A stretch of 64,000 bases of DNA from Thuidium tamariscinum (Eukaryota > Streptophyta > Bryopsida > Hypnales > Thuidiaceae): positions 2,480,001-2,544,000 of the forward strand of contig OX344752.2 in the NCBI GenBank assembly GCA_947034885.2, in the 5' to 3' direction. The position numbers and the translations under genes are program-made. Within the stretch, counting starts at the first letter, position 1; each line of letters begins with the position of its first letter. Below are positions 45,077 to 56,532 of the stretch, piece by piece. Under the pieces are notes generated by a model that saw only the letters and a list, made by a program, of their open reading frames with translations, had not been told where the DNA came from and did no database searches.

Positions 45077-46532
45077 CCATACTCTTTTCCACTTGAGTTG
45101 TAAGTCTTTAGGGGGATCCCCTCTTCACTTACATGTGACCGGGTTCAAGACCTTGTGGTATTTCATGAGTAGCTTGCGGCCAATTTTTGCTGTGTAGTCA
45201 ATTAAAGGATAGCTCTATCCCTTTGTGTTCCATTCAAACTTGCTTGGGTCCCAGGCAAGTTAGTCTAGTCTTCTATAGTACAGGATAAATTTCATCTTCT
45301 TCGGTCCCTACATAATTGAAGTGACTTTGATTCTAAGGAGAGTTTCTACTGAAGGGAAAGCTTCATTTAATTTATCTTATCTTGAAATAGCCATGAATAT
45401 ACCTGCGGAGGGAAATACTATATAGTTGGAGCTTATTTAGCTACAAGGCCATATCTGGCTTGGAACCCCAATAGGAGGAAAGCCTGATTCATAATCTAGG
45501 ACTTGTGCGATAAAGAAGGGCGTCTGGTCCCTTCCCTTTGGAAACCAACCAATCCATTCATTACATTTGGCATTGGGAAAATTCTAGGACAAGAGTCTTC
45601 CCTACTACATGGTCAATTCATTTGTAGCTGCCCTCCATGCTCTTGCTTTGCCAGACTTTAGTCAAAATTTTCTACTTGCTTCTTCCAAAGTAAGGAAGTA
45701 GTTTTCAATTCTTGTGTCATGAACTTGCCTGAGTCCTTTGCGGTGTAGCTCTGCAGCTTTTTTCTTTGAGAATCTAGGGCCAATTAGAGGTTTGAAAGGG
45801 GACCACCATAGAGATTCCCCTTCCACTTCTTCCGGTAACTTAGGTCTCACAAGTCTTAGGTCTAGTTGGAATTTGCGCCAAGTGCACCTTGTTCTTATCT
45901 ACACCTTCGATCCCTTGTGAACTTGAAAATGTGGCAGAGTAAAGAAATCAAGGTTTGGAGTCTAGTTACCCTTTTGATAAGGTTGAAAATTACTAAGCTT
46001 GTAACAAAGGAAGATGTGAAGATTAGATGTATCTGGTTCAAATGCCTTGAGTATCCACTTCTCCATAAACGTCACCATTGCATCTTGCGGATTTACTACT
46101 TTAATGCCTCCATTTTCTTGTAATTAGTAGCATTGGATCCATGCTACCTTTGTCCGCGTTCTATATAAGGAAATCAACCATAAGTAGTTCTACACTCCAC
46201 CTATTACTTGCTTAATACCTGCAGCAGTCCCTCTCCAAATAGAGGCAAAGTAGTAAGTGGAAGAAAGGATGACACTATTTACAATGATCCCTGCCTTGTT
46301 GAATTAATTCTTGCAGTGCATCAATATTGCATCTTCTTTCTCGTCCATTCTTCTAAAGATGAATCTACCATCTATGAGGTCATCTGCATGCCAAATGGAG
46401 TGCCAAGAAATTTATTGACATTTACCCCTTCAACCCACGTGATGTTCAGCTATTATATCCATGGGGGTTTGTCAACCATTCTTTTCGCCCTCCAATAGCT
46501 TCTTGACTTGTCCTAATTAAGAATGAGTCTTG
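45077..46532 (-). pseudogene. LINE reverse transcriptase C-terminal and post-RT region
   Basis: Just 3' of the LTR insertion the minus strand reads ARLILN, a stop, then DKSRSYWRAKRMVDKPPW, followed by WVEGVNVNKFLGTPFGMQ. These match the 'INW.KS.AYW...PPW' and 'W....K.LGTPFG' landmarks of plant LINE RTs after the catalytic motif. 45662-45850 (KKKAAELHRKGLRQVHD) fits the later region. Many stops and frameshifts. Confidence 0.75.
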
Positions 46533-47783
46533 CTACCTGTGAGCCCCTGATTCGTCACCGGGGACTCACGGGTTCTTTTTTTAGATTCCTATACAATCCA
46601 AGGCATAGCTAGGTCCATAGAACCCATAAAAGAGGATAAAATCAGTATTAGCATCTTACATGCCAATACACTATTTGGTCAATAGAAGGGGTTTAGGTAA
46701 GTTTGTATTCCAAATGGGTCTTGCTTTGGTCAAATAGACGACAATCTGAGAGTAATGTGGGGATTTAGGGTAAGAAGCATAAAAAGGGCCTTGTTGAATT
46801 AGGAAGTTCCCATAGAAAAATCTAAGAGGAGATTCTTCGCTCCCCATAGCATCGAAGAGAATACGGGATAGAATACTAACCTTGAATTGCAAGTACCTAG
46901 CGTTTCCCTATTTTTCGGTGCATGCAATGGGATCTGAGTCCGCACACACTTGGGGGGATCCCATGGAAGATCCCCTCCAAAGTTTGAAAATTTTCCAAGT
47001 ATTATGGATATTTTCCCGGGCGGTCAATCGCAACAATCTTTGGGTGGAAATTTGCAAGAATATCCCAAGGTGATGCAAAATTCCACTAAAAACCCGGCTA
47101 GGCGGTCTCACACCAACGGAGCACTCCCCCAAGTTTCAAGACATATTGATAAGCAGAAGACCCTGAATTGGCAACCTCCCTCAACAATTGACAATTTAAA
47201 TGACAATATCGAAGGTTGACTGGCGTATTGGGAGCATGCAATATTGTATCGGGACCTAATTTAGGTCTATTCCTACCTCCTTCTATCTACTTGAGAGCTT
47301 GGTGAAGGATGGGGCCCAAAAAAGTCAAACTCCAAAAGTTGAGAATTTATTCTAACTTTGACCCTAGCCTACATTAGGTTTCGTTGAGATTTAGGGCATA
47401 GTTTAAGGGGTGAAGGATCTTCAATTGGCTAATTATGGCCTTTCAAACTCAATGACGCAATCTGTTTGCAAATCAGAGTTAAACTCCAAAAGTTAGAGTT
47501 TTGGGACAGCATATATTGGAAGAAATGGGGTTTAAGGCCCTCTAATGAGAATTTAAGGGATTTGGGCCCCAATGGCCACGGGGAACGTGTGGGGAGCTTC
47601 GGGAGTAAGTACAACCTCAAAAAGAAAGTGAAGGAGGCTCCAAGTGCTTGGTATAAGTAAATTTGAATTTGAAGTAAAAAGTAGGTGGGAACACATGGAA
47701 ACCACTCCTATGTGGGAACTTGTAGATTTTGGGAAGGTAAAAGTAGGTAGATTAAGGGGGGGGGGGGGTTGCTCCCTTTTGGA

Positions 47784-47790
47784 TATAAAA
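47784..47790 (+). promoter_or_regulatory. Predicted LTR promoter TATA box
   Basis: GGATATAAAAAGGGCGG on the plus strand, followed 25-35 bases later by CTCTCATTCC. This is the usual arrangement of plant LTR promoters; it would put the U3/R border near 47815, about 1.28 kb into the LTR. A 13-base G run (47756-47768) lies just upstream. Confidence 0.5.
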
Positions 47791-48514
47791 AGGGCGGCAT
47801 TGTCCTCTCATTCCTTCTCTTTTTCACTCCTCACATTTGGGGGGGGAGTACTATTGGGCCCGGGTTATGTCGGATTTTCTTTGGCTTGTTATGCCTAAGA
47901 AGCCTTTGATAGTTTTGGGTTTTTTTTTACACCCTTGGCACTTGTGTTTTGTACCTTGGGGACTTGAGACCTCCCCAAGCTTATATGGTATTTATACAAC
48001 TTGATATTGAGTAACTTTGTGTGTTGTGAAATCATTGAGTGTTGTTGTGGGAGAGACTTGGGAGGAATCGAGGGGTTAACTAGTAATGTGACTTATGAGT
48101 GTATGCAATTTTTTGTACAACTTCCTCTTCCCCTGCCTTTCTCTTGTTCATAGAGTTGTAATAGTCCCGTGAAGGACGGCAAAGCCTTGGCTTCCTTAGC
48201 TTGTTAGGAACCCAAAAGTCTTAATCAAGTGTCAAAATTATCATCCTAACGGCGAAGCTTTGAACCCCCTAAGTCTTAGCAGGGTGTTAAAAGCAATCTC
48301 CCTTGAGTTAGTATCAACATTTAGTTTCCAACACATTAGAAACTAATCCAACGTTTAGCTTCCAACAACTTAGTTTTAGTTGTCCCCTAGAGTAGGACAA
48401 CCAAAAGTAAGACTACACTCTTGTTTTAAGCACCTTATAGCTCATTAGGAGATGAGTTTAGCGTATGTAGCCCAATCCTCTCAACCCAAGGGTGAGAAAA
48501 ACAATCCCAGTCCA

Positions 48515-48670
48515 GCGTTGGAGACCCCCAGTTTGGAGCTAGAGACCCTCAATTCGAAGCTAGAGCCCCCCAATCAGAGCCAGGAATCCCCCAGCCGAGT
48601 ACCAAGGGTCGCAATTGGGTACGGGGCCGCAGCCAAGTATCAAGGCCGTAGTGGGTATGGGGGCCACAAT
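48515..48670. repeat. Degenerate ~24-bp tandem repeat in the LTR
   Basis: Repeated GAGCTAGAGACCCTCAATT-like and GGGTACGGGGCCGCAATTG-like units. The plus-strand frame 48452-48673 crosses the array and therefore reads as a Pro/Glu/Leu/Ser repeat (LETPSLELETLNSKLEPPN); I regard it as incidental. Confidence 0.5.
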
Positions 48671-48754
48671 TGAGCATCGGGGGCTAGTCTAGGTTTTTTG
48701 GTGATCTAGGGACTAAAATTGGAAAAAATGTAGTTTAGTAAGATAGTGTAGAAG

Positions 48755-48964
48755 GATAGTTTAGGGAGATAGTTTATAAATAGAATACAATTAAAGAAAA
48801 TAGTCTAGGAAGATAATATATAAGGATAGTTTAGGGAGATAGTTTATAAATAGAATACAATTAAAGAAGATAGTTTAGGAAGATAGTTTAGATTGATAGT
48901 TTAGAGAGATAGTTTATAAATAGAACATAATTAGAGGAGGTAGGTTAGAAGGATAGTCTAGGGA
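48755..48964. repeat. 70-bp tandem repeat in the LTR, three units
   Basis: Units start at 48755, 48825 and 48895 with GATAGTTTAGGGAGATAG, followed by TTTATAAATAGAATACAATT. The first two are nearly identical; the third is diverged. Confidence 0.85.
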
Positions 48965-49227
48965 GGATAACTTGGAGGAAGATAAACAAATTGAGGATTA
49001 GAACCCAACTTTGATAAAAAGGAAGCTATGGAGGTGGTATGGAGTAGAGAGGGCCCGACGGGCGCCGTATATGGAATGGAGGTGGGCTCCTAACCTCACT
49101 CTTTTGACTTTAAGTGGCTTATGCAATTAGGAATTAATTAGTAAGAGCAGCGTAGCACCCTAATTAGGATTAAGGGCCGACGATTAGCAAACATCAAGTA
49201 GGAACAAACACATATAATAGACTAAAG

Positions 49228-49400
49228 GATAAATACCTATAAATAGAGTAGGGGGATAAATACCTAATTGTAGAGTAGAGGGACAAATACCTACAAGTAG
49301 AATAGGAGGATAAATACCTATAAGTAGAGTAGAGGGACAAATACCATTTAAATAGAGTAGAGAAATACCATATGTAGAAGTAGAGTAGAGGGATCCAATA
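49228..49400. repeat. ~27-bp tandem repeat in the LTR
   Basis: At least five units of TAAATACCTATAAGTAGAGT followed by AGGGGGA, starting near 49229, 49257, 49284, 49310 and 49336, then decaying. The minus-strand frames 49184-49432 and 49194-49562 are translations of this array (repeated YLS.YSTCR), not proteins. Confidence 0.85.
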
Positions 49401-49751
49401 CATAGAGATAAAATAGGGAGGGAAATAAGCACAAGTGAAGTAGGGGGAATTACCTAGGATTAGAATAGGGAGGCAAGTACAACAAAATAGAGTCAAAGGG
49501 TCAACATGTAGGATAAATAGGAAAGAATAATCACTTAAAAGAAAGTAAACTAAACTAAACACCTAAGGTAGGATAGGAAGAATGTTCTAGGTAGGAGCGA
49601 CCTGTGCATTAGCATAGGTAGGGTAGCAAAAGATCCATTGCTTGGAAGGCACAGTGGATTTGATGCTTAGACACTCATAGAAGTTAGTTTGTAATAGAAC
49701 CTAGTTGTGATCTCTTGATTCCAAAGGTGGGAATAAAGCGCCCACACTACC

Positions 49752-50545
49752 CTATAAAATTTTTCTAAGGTAATAAATAACGTCTTAACATAAATTTCCT
49801 CACCCAATAAAGTAAATGAATTGTCATTCACAAATTGGGCAAGCACCTATTGATGATCACTTTCTAGAAGGTGGATTCTTTTTATCATACCTGCATTCAT
49901 GTCCGACTTTACTATAACATTGAGAACCTTCGCACCTATCAAGAAAAGGTAGAACACTAGTGGACATCCCTGTCTCACACTTCTTTGTAAGAGAAAGGTA
50001 TTTGACTGGGATCTATTTACCTTAATTACTATTCTTGCATCTTGGAATAACAATTTCGTCATCATAATGAATTTTGGCGAAAGTCGGATAGTTGCCATAG
50101 CTTGGGAAAAGAATGCCCAATTAATTGTATCAAAGGCTTTTGAAAAGTTGACTTTTAGAAAAATTAGAGGTTGGTTTGAATGCTCAACCTAAGCCATAGT
50201 TTCATGCGTGAATAAAATGTTATCCAGAATAAATTGCATAGGGAGAAAGGCTGATTGGTCGAAATCAATGACTTCCATCAGTATCGGTTGGAGTTTCAAT
50301 TGTAGTGTTTTGGTATAGAGTTTATAGGTAACATTTAGAAGAGTGATCGGACTCTAATTCGTAAGTTGGTTTTTTGCTTCTCCTTGTGTAGTAAAGATCT
50401 AGAGATGAGTCCTTTTGTAACCTCTAGCGGAAGGTGTTTTTCTTCACAAGCCAAGTTGATTATGGTCAAGTAGTTTTATTTTATAACATCCCAGTAAGTT
50501 TTGAAGAACTTAGTGAGTACCTTGTCCAGACCAGGCAGTTTTCCA
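49752..50545 (-). pseudogene. LINE reverse transcriptase core
   Basis: On the minus strand: NNGKLPGLDKVLTKFFKTYW (the 'KSPGPDG...FF...W' start), KSFDTINWAFFSQAM (motif A, with the first catalytic Asp), then in frame 49847-50098 RQGCPLVFYLFLIGAKVLN (motif B), and VLAQFVNDNSFTL at about 49800-49850, which corresponds to motif C, normally F(A/V)DD, with the second Asp decayed to Asn. Stops and frameshifts separate these. Catalytically dead as read. Confidence 0.8.
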
Positions 50546-51140
50546 TTATTCATACTTGAAGGGCTAGGTCAAGCTCCGCTATTATGATAGGCTTGTCTAT
50601 AGCCCTTTTCATGGTTGGAGTTAGTCGGTCATTGAGGCAAGCTAGTGCTTCACCAGTTTCTTCTGCTTGGAGTGGGTAGCGGCAAGGAACAGTGTAGAGT
50701 TTGCTGAAATACTTTGAGTAAACTTGTTCCAACTCCTTTTGTGCTAACTGCATGACTCCAAATTTGTCTACCAACTCGGAAATAATGGAAGAACCGATAT
50801 GCGCCTTGAAGAACTCCTTGTTATGTGAGTCTCCTACCTTCAACCATTTAACCCAGTTGAGGACTCTTTGCCTTTTCGCTCTGAGCTTCTCAAACGAAGT
50901 CATCTACTTGCTTATGATTTTGACTTGCTCCTAGAGGCTTTTGTTTTGAATGTCTCCTTGCAATGCTTCCTACGCTGCCTCTATCTTTTCTCTGAGTTGT
51001 ATTTCCTCTTCTTTGCGCTCTCCAACCTTCTTTATGCAATGGCACTTGAAGAATTTGATTACCTTGTATAACTTCTCTGTAAAGCTTAGCTAAGGATTTT
51101 TAGAGCAGATGCAAGGAATTGCAACTTTGACCTCTGGGTC
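50546..51140 (-). pseudogene. LINE linker between endonuclease and reverse transcriptase
   Basis: Frame 50550-50903 contains FEKLRAKRQRVLNWVKWLK followed by VGDSHNKEFFKAHI, the conserved 'R....WL..GD.NT.FFH' region of plant LINE ORF2 before the RT. A charged, probably coiled-coil stretch (ERKEEEIQLREKIEAA) lies upstream at about 50960-51010 with stops. Confidence 0.75.
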
Positions 51141-51141
51141 C

Positions 51142-51738
51142 TTAAGATGGTAGGCATTCATTTTGAAAATAGAATTTTTTTGCCCTCTGGTAGTAGTTGT
51201 ATTGTGACGTGGGCCAGTAAGTGATTGGAATGACTAGCATGTCCGTTGATGACATAGTTATCGGAGAGGGCCTAGTGCCTTTTGGAATGAAAGAATACCA
51301 CCTATCAAGGCGGGCAAGGGAGCGAAGCCTACTGCACTTATTATTATTGCAAGAGAATTTCAGCCTTCCATACTCTGGAAAGAGGTCTTCAACCCCAAGC
51401 ACATCCTTTAGCAATAAAAAGATCCCACTTTTTCCAGTTGTGACTATGTGGCCATTGAGGTTGGATTTATCTATTTGTTGTTCCACAAAATTCCAATCCC
51501 CTCCAATGATCCAACGAACATTCCGTGAGAGATCTATCAATAGTTCCTCCCATAATTGGCATCTAGCTCTTGAACTATTTGATGCATAGACATTAAGAAT
51601 GGCTACGTCACCTCCAGGAAAGCCACTTAGATGCACCCATTGAACACATTTGTATTGAGATTGCCCAGTTTCTGTTGTCAGTCTATGGGCTACTTGCGGC
51701 CCTAACCTCCAAAGTTCAAATTGCAATAAAATATTCAA
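51142..51738 (-). pseudogene. LINE APE-type endonuclease, N-terminally incomplete
   Basis: A 198-residue frame with ILNVYASNSSRARCQLWEEL and IIGGDWNFVEQQIDKS, the GDWN(F/V) signature of APE-like endonucleases, followed by an 'RLDRWYS' and 'SSTDMLVIPI' region matching the RLDR and SDH-P parts (His decayed). The N-terminal QE(T)K catalytic part is not found upstream. It nicks target DNA in active elements; this copy is broken. Confidence 0.8.
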
Positions 51739-51745
51739 AATTATG

Positions 51746-54026
51746 ATTTTTTCCCAAATTCCAATTGGAAAACAAACTAGAATAGATGACCTTCATTTTG
51801 TTAGTTGGGCTCAAACCCCAAAAATATCATTTTGTAGAGAAATTTCAGATTTAGAGCAAGGAACAACAACTTTCCAAAATACACTGAAAATAGCATACTT
51901 TGTGATCTGTTTTTTTAATAACTTCTCATTCATGAGAAGACAAACATTAAGGTAGGAAGCTTTTACATGGAACATCTAAGGAAAAAGAGGCCTCTCTTGG
52001 GGAATTACTGGAGGCAACCATTTGGGAAAATTTGTAGCATAGGAAGAAGTGGCAAAGCAGTTAGTGGTTGATTTTTCTAAAAAAATTCAAGTGAAACTGA
52101 ATTAATTACAGAATTTTAAAGTAAGTATGCAATAGGGTGCTAGTATTGCTCATAGCATGCCAAAAAGTGATTATAGTGGTACTTCCTATGGTTCATGAAA
52201 GTCTTAAATTAAATTTCATGCACTTCATTAATTGCAGTGTTTTTTAAAAACTTAACTAATGAATGATTGCACTACTTCAAGCTATGTTCATGAGAAGAGC
52301 AAATATGAAGATATAAGTGTCCCAAACATAAAAACTATTATTGCCTTTTCTTAGCTGTAGAAAAACTGATCCATTTTCAAAACCTTTTGGCATGGTTTAT
52401 ACTTGCTTATATGGTCCCTTGAAAATGACCTTCAAAAATTCGAGCCTCCTACCTTAGCAAGACTACAAATTTAATTGGATACTCTTCATAATCCTCCATG
52501 AAAGGTCAAGAAGGCAAAAATGGATGAAAAAAATGCTTTTAGTTGCTCTCCACACGATCTTCTATTCATGCAAAAAGCTACCAAATGGCGTTGCCGACAA
52601 GTCAGGATTAAACTTCATTATAATCTTTAATTTTGCCAGTACGTGAAGAATATCTTTTGCCAAGTTCTTTTGGCTATCAAAATGTCTTGAAACTTGTTGA
52701 AAACTTTTAATAATATAAAAGAAGCTAATTCTAATTCTTTTAGTGAGATTTTACCACAACTTAGAAAATTTTCATGAATTTCCTATTGGAAATTGAAGCT
52801 GTTGATTGTTCAAAGAGGCATCTTCCGAATATCAAAAGATTCTAAAACTTTTTGTTGAACCTCCTATAGAATTCAACAAAAGATGTGTAGATCCATATCC
52901 ATTCTCTATACATTTATTGAAGGAAAAGTAAAATCCTGCTCCATCCTTTGATTATTAGATTTTGAAGAATCTTTCACTTGAAGAGGAATATGGACAAAGT
53001 GATTTCGCCGTTGAGTTCCTAGTGTGATTTCAACCTTGAAGCACCATCATTTAGCTATACATTTCCTTCATCAATTCATTGTGATGTTTTCCAACTTAGA
53101 GGCTAACAATTGGAGGTTCTACGAAAAGTAAAAACCAATTGGAGAAGTTGAAACCTATCTGTGAATTGGGTTCTAAGGTTCTCACCAAGTTTTCACAGAC
53201 TTATTTTAGCCAACTTCATTACGTGTACAATTGGTGGAGCTATTTTGATTAATTCTACCTAAAATAGATATTTTTTGGATTTTGATGGTTTCTAACCTAA
53301 TTAAAAGCGGGACTTCAATCTAATTAGATAAAAACATTCAAAATATGACCAAAGACCATATTGGCATGTAAAATACCTATTTGATTTTATATTTTTTTTC
53401 ACACTATATTTTACAAGAAATTAGAAAAAAAAGATTAGTGAGTCTTAGGTAATGAAATGGGGGCTCACAACACTCTAAATCAAAACTTTGCCATCAAGTG
53501 CATTTTGCAAAAATTCTAAAAACTCCAAAACACTTTAAGTCAAATCTTTGTTGTCAAGTATTTTTTTTGCAGAATTTCTAAATATTTTGAAATACTCTAA
53601 TTCAAAGCTTTGCCATTGGAGATAATCAAAAGGCAAAAACAATAAGTTTCAACAAAAATTTGTTATATAGCACAACAAAAGGTCCTATATAAGTTAATTC
53701 AAAAGTATTAGTACAAAATTAAAAATTACGCATATAAGTTAATATACAACTTGGTTAGTATTACAAATTTAACATAAACAAGTATTAGAGGTCTTCAATA
53801 GTGACATCGCCAAAGATATGGTGGGAGATTTGCTCAAGGAATAGTGCAAATAAAAGATAGTACAAAAAACTTTAAATAACTTAAACAAGTTAGTAACAAT
53901 GCACAAACAAGTATTGTATATATAAATTAGTATGGTTTGAAGGGACCTCAAAGTCCTTCAAAATATATACAATTAACAACAATTGTAGCTTGAAATGCTT
54001 CAAAAACACAAGTTTGTAACTTTGAC
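51746..54026. other. AT-rich intergenic stretch
   Basis: Frame 51743-51955 and 53769-53951 match nothing I know. 53470-53620 has a thrice-repeated 'caaaactttgccatcaagt' / 'caaatctttgttgtcaagt' / 'caaagctttgccattgga' word spaced about 60-70 bases apart. No gene, RNA or transposon ends recognised. Confidence 0.5.
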
Positions 54027-54943
54027 TTAACCCCTAAAGGATCAACCTACCATATTTGGCAACATAGCAATTTTAGATAGGTATATGTGAGTGTAGATTT
54101 CTATATTTTGGACCCAAATTTTAATAAAAGGTGGGAAGGAGGAATATCTTTTATATGTACAAAAAATCACAACAATTGAAAATATGAGATAAAAGATATA
54201 GGCTAATATGATAAAAAAAATTTGTAACTAAGCAATTTGGACATATTGAAAAAATCACTTTTCTCAAAAACGAATATTTAAAATTATTTTTCTTCATTTA
54301 TGTATGCATGGAAAGCTTTTAATCATTCCATTTTGATCAATGAGTCAATAGTTATGAGGGGTTTTGTTTTTGTAGATAGTTATGAATTCTCTACACTAAA
54401 ATGAACTTTAAAGTCCTTTATTTTACTCAATTTTTAATATTTTTTGAAAAATAAAACTATAGGATGTAGATAATTTATTATAACATTACAACCATTGGGA
54501 TTGGCATTTTCAATTCTTCAATTAAATTCTTCACAATTTTGTATTTTGAATCATTTGCTACTTCTTTTTACTTACTATTTTCTTCCTATATGTTGTACAA
54601 TTCTAAACAATTTGAAATTTTCTAGGCAAATACCCTCCTTGGCCTCAACAATGAATCCAAAGAGGCACAATCGTTTTGGACAATTTTTGATATGATTGTT
54701 GCCATTTGAAGTGTAGTTGTTGTGTTTCTATAGCGTGAAAAAAATTATTTTTGAGCATTCAAATGCTAATATCTTGCAATCTACACGGTGGAAAACTCTG
54801 AAATTTTTTGCACATGTTTTAAAACTAATTTATTACAAGATCCTATAGTTACAAATTTCAAAAACAAATTTGGTATTGATACTAGAAATGGCAGTTTTTG
54901 ACCATTTTTGGAGTAAACATAGTCAAAACTCTTAAGGGGTTAA
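54027..54943 (+). mobile_element. TTAA-flanked TIR element, copy G
   Basis: TTAACCCCTAAAGGATC at the left and ACTCTTAAGGGGTTAA at the right, 909 bp between the TTAA sites. It has the same block order and orientation as copies A and E ('ggcaacatagcaattttaga', 'ttgatcaatgagtcaatagttatga', 'acaaccattgggattggc', 'cctatatgttgtacaattc', 'cttgcaatctacacggtgg'). Confidence 0.85.
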
Positions 54944-55290
54944 AAATGGCCAAAAAGTCTAACTAAATGGACCAACATGTTAGAATAACAACTACAAGAG
55001 GAGAAGAGAATGAGTGACCTTATATGAGTTGTATCATAAGTTGAAAATTGTAACCAGAAAAACAAAAAATCAATGATTTTCTATTACAATTCTAGGTTCT
55101 TGCGGTCACAACTTATTGAAATCAACAAAATTTTGTAAAGACACCAACAAATTTTTGTTGTTTTAGGCACTTCTATTTTTTTGACCAAATCAACAAAAAA
55201 TAAACAAGTTGTATAACCCTTGAATTCTATGTTGTTTGTAGATTTCTAAAATCTGTAATTGTTTTAGATGCCTAAAATCTAGAAACATCC
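54944..55290. other. Stretch without recognisable features
   Basis: AT-rich; no frames or repeats of interest. Confidence 0.45.
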
Positions 55291-55490
55291 TAGATGGGTT
55301 GGATTGTATGGTCTAAAATCTAGATTTGTCCTAGATTTTAGTAATCTAGAAATTTTCTAGATGGTTTGGATTGTATGGTCTAAAATCTAAATTTGTCCTA
55401 GATTTTAGAAATCTAGAATGTCCTAGATGGTTTGGATTGCATGGTCTGAAATCTAGATATGTCCTAAATTTTAGATATCTCATAGTGACT
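55291..55490. repeat. ~67-bp tandem repeat, three units, each with a hairpin
   Basis: TAGATGG(G/T)TTGGATTG starts units at 55291, 55358 and 55424. Each unit contains CTAAAATCTAGATTTG-TCCTAGATTTTAG, which can pair with itself. Confidence 0.85.
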
Positions 55491-56532
55491 CATATTTTCA
55501 ATTGACTCATAGTGTGTACAAAATGACTTAGAAATGTCAATAAACAAGAAAAGTTGCAAAAAGCACATCTATGGCTAAACCTCCCTCTACTAAAATGCTT
55601 CTCAATCACTCATAACTCCTTGGAGTGATATGAAATTTTTAACACATAAACTAGATTTGTGTATGCAACTTTTCCAAAAGTTTATTGAAAACGAACACTA
55701 TATGAAGAAGATATGAGCCGCCAAAGTTCACTATAATAAGCCTAAAAGTTTGCAATCAAAAAGTTATAGAGATTATAGTTTTAAAATAAAATTAAAAAAT
55801 AGATAAAGTTTTGGACAATGAATAGATTGAGAATCTCCTTTATCAATGGAAATTGTCCATTTAATTCAAAAAAGAAATTCACTATAATCTAAAAATGTCT
55901 GGATATTGAACTTTGAGTGGCTCTAAAAAATTCAAGACAACTTGGATTGACATAAAAATTTTAGCACAATAATTAGACTTTAGGGAGAACAAAATACAAC
56001 AAATTTTTATTGGAAACAAACATTTTATAAAGAAGATACAATCCCCCAAAGTTGCAGCTATGAAAATGGAGTTTGATAAACTTAAATTAAGATTGTGAAC
56101 TTTGAATATCTTTCAAAAAATTAGTATCTATTGTCTTCATGTGAAACTTTTACCGTACAAACTAGAGTAGTATGTGCAGCTTTTCCAACAAGTTTTATTG
56201 CATTTGGACATTGAATGCAAAAGTTCCAATACTTGAATTGTACCTTTAGACTATGTGACGACACTTTAAAGTCCCCTTAGTTAGGTGGGACTTGGATCTT
56301 CTTGAATAAAACACTCAAAATATAACCAAATACTATATTGGCATGTGATATACTTATTTTGGTTTTACACTCTTTGGGGTTTTTTTGGTTGTATTTCTAT
56401 ACTTAATTTTGAAAAAATTGAAAAAACAAACAATGAGTCCTAAATGATGAAATGAGAGCTTATAGATGTCTATTCATGTCTTTTATTGGATGGAAAATTT
56501 AAGACTTAGAGTGGTGGATGAACTTCGATCTT
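55491..56532. other. AT-rich stretch with degenerate long repetition
   Basis: Three segments near 55600-55735, 55920-56060 and 56105-56240 share the order 'ttg/gatatgaaa...aca.aaactaga...gca.cttttccaa.a.gtttattg...aaac.a.cac...gaagata..a.cc.ccaaagtt'. This suggests an old repeat of irregular period (about 190-320). No coding frame of interest. Confidence 0.4.

Larger units (their letters stand above)
46533..49751. mobile_element. Solo-LTR-like insertion (3209 bp) with 5-bp target duplication CTACC
   Basis: CTACC at 46533-46537 and 49747-49751 flanks a segment starting TGTGAGCCCC (46538) and ending GCGCCCACA (49746), the TG...CA ends of an LTR. Taking out the segment and one CTACC joins the LINE frame exactly (KFYRV to ARLILN). 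No second copy of the terminal sequence lies inside, so it is one long LTR left after recombination rather than a full element. A TATA box at 47784 and three internal tandem arrays support an LTR. Composition is richer in G+C than the flanks. The alternative is an unusual non-autonomous element without LTRs. Strand is probably plus, from the TATA box. Confidence 0.82.
44216..51745 (-). mobile_element. Degenerate LINE (plant L1-type), split by a solo LTR
   Basis: Read on the minus strand from about 51745 to 44216, fragments of a plant L1-type element appear in the right order: APE endonuclease, linker, reverse transcriptase, post-RT region, zinc-binding zf-RVT, and a 3' end (ATGAAATTTCATTTCATTTG) with an A-rich tail. 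Stops and frameshifts throughout make it a dead copy. The first part of the endonuclease is not recognisable, so it may be 5'-truncated. Without the 3.2 kb LTR insertion it spans about 4.3 kb. No target duplication was found. Confidence 0.88.

Noticed and set aside
46671-47660. Several 60-90 aa frames in the first part of the LTR considered as gag or pol remnants
   Set aside because: No zinc knuckle, protease, integrase or RT motif; they overlap on both strands within a segment that behaves as a single LTR.
49184-49562. 82- and 122-aa frames with repeated Tyr/Ser/Leu words
   Set aside because: They are translations of the 27-bp tandem array in the LTR, open only because the array lacks stops in those frames.
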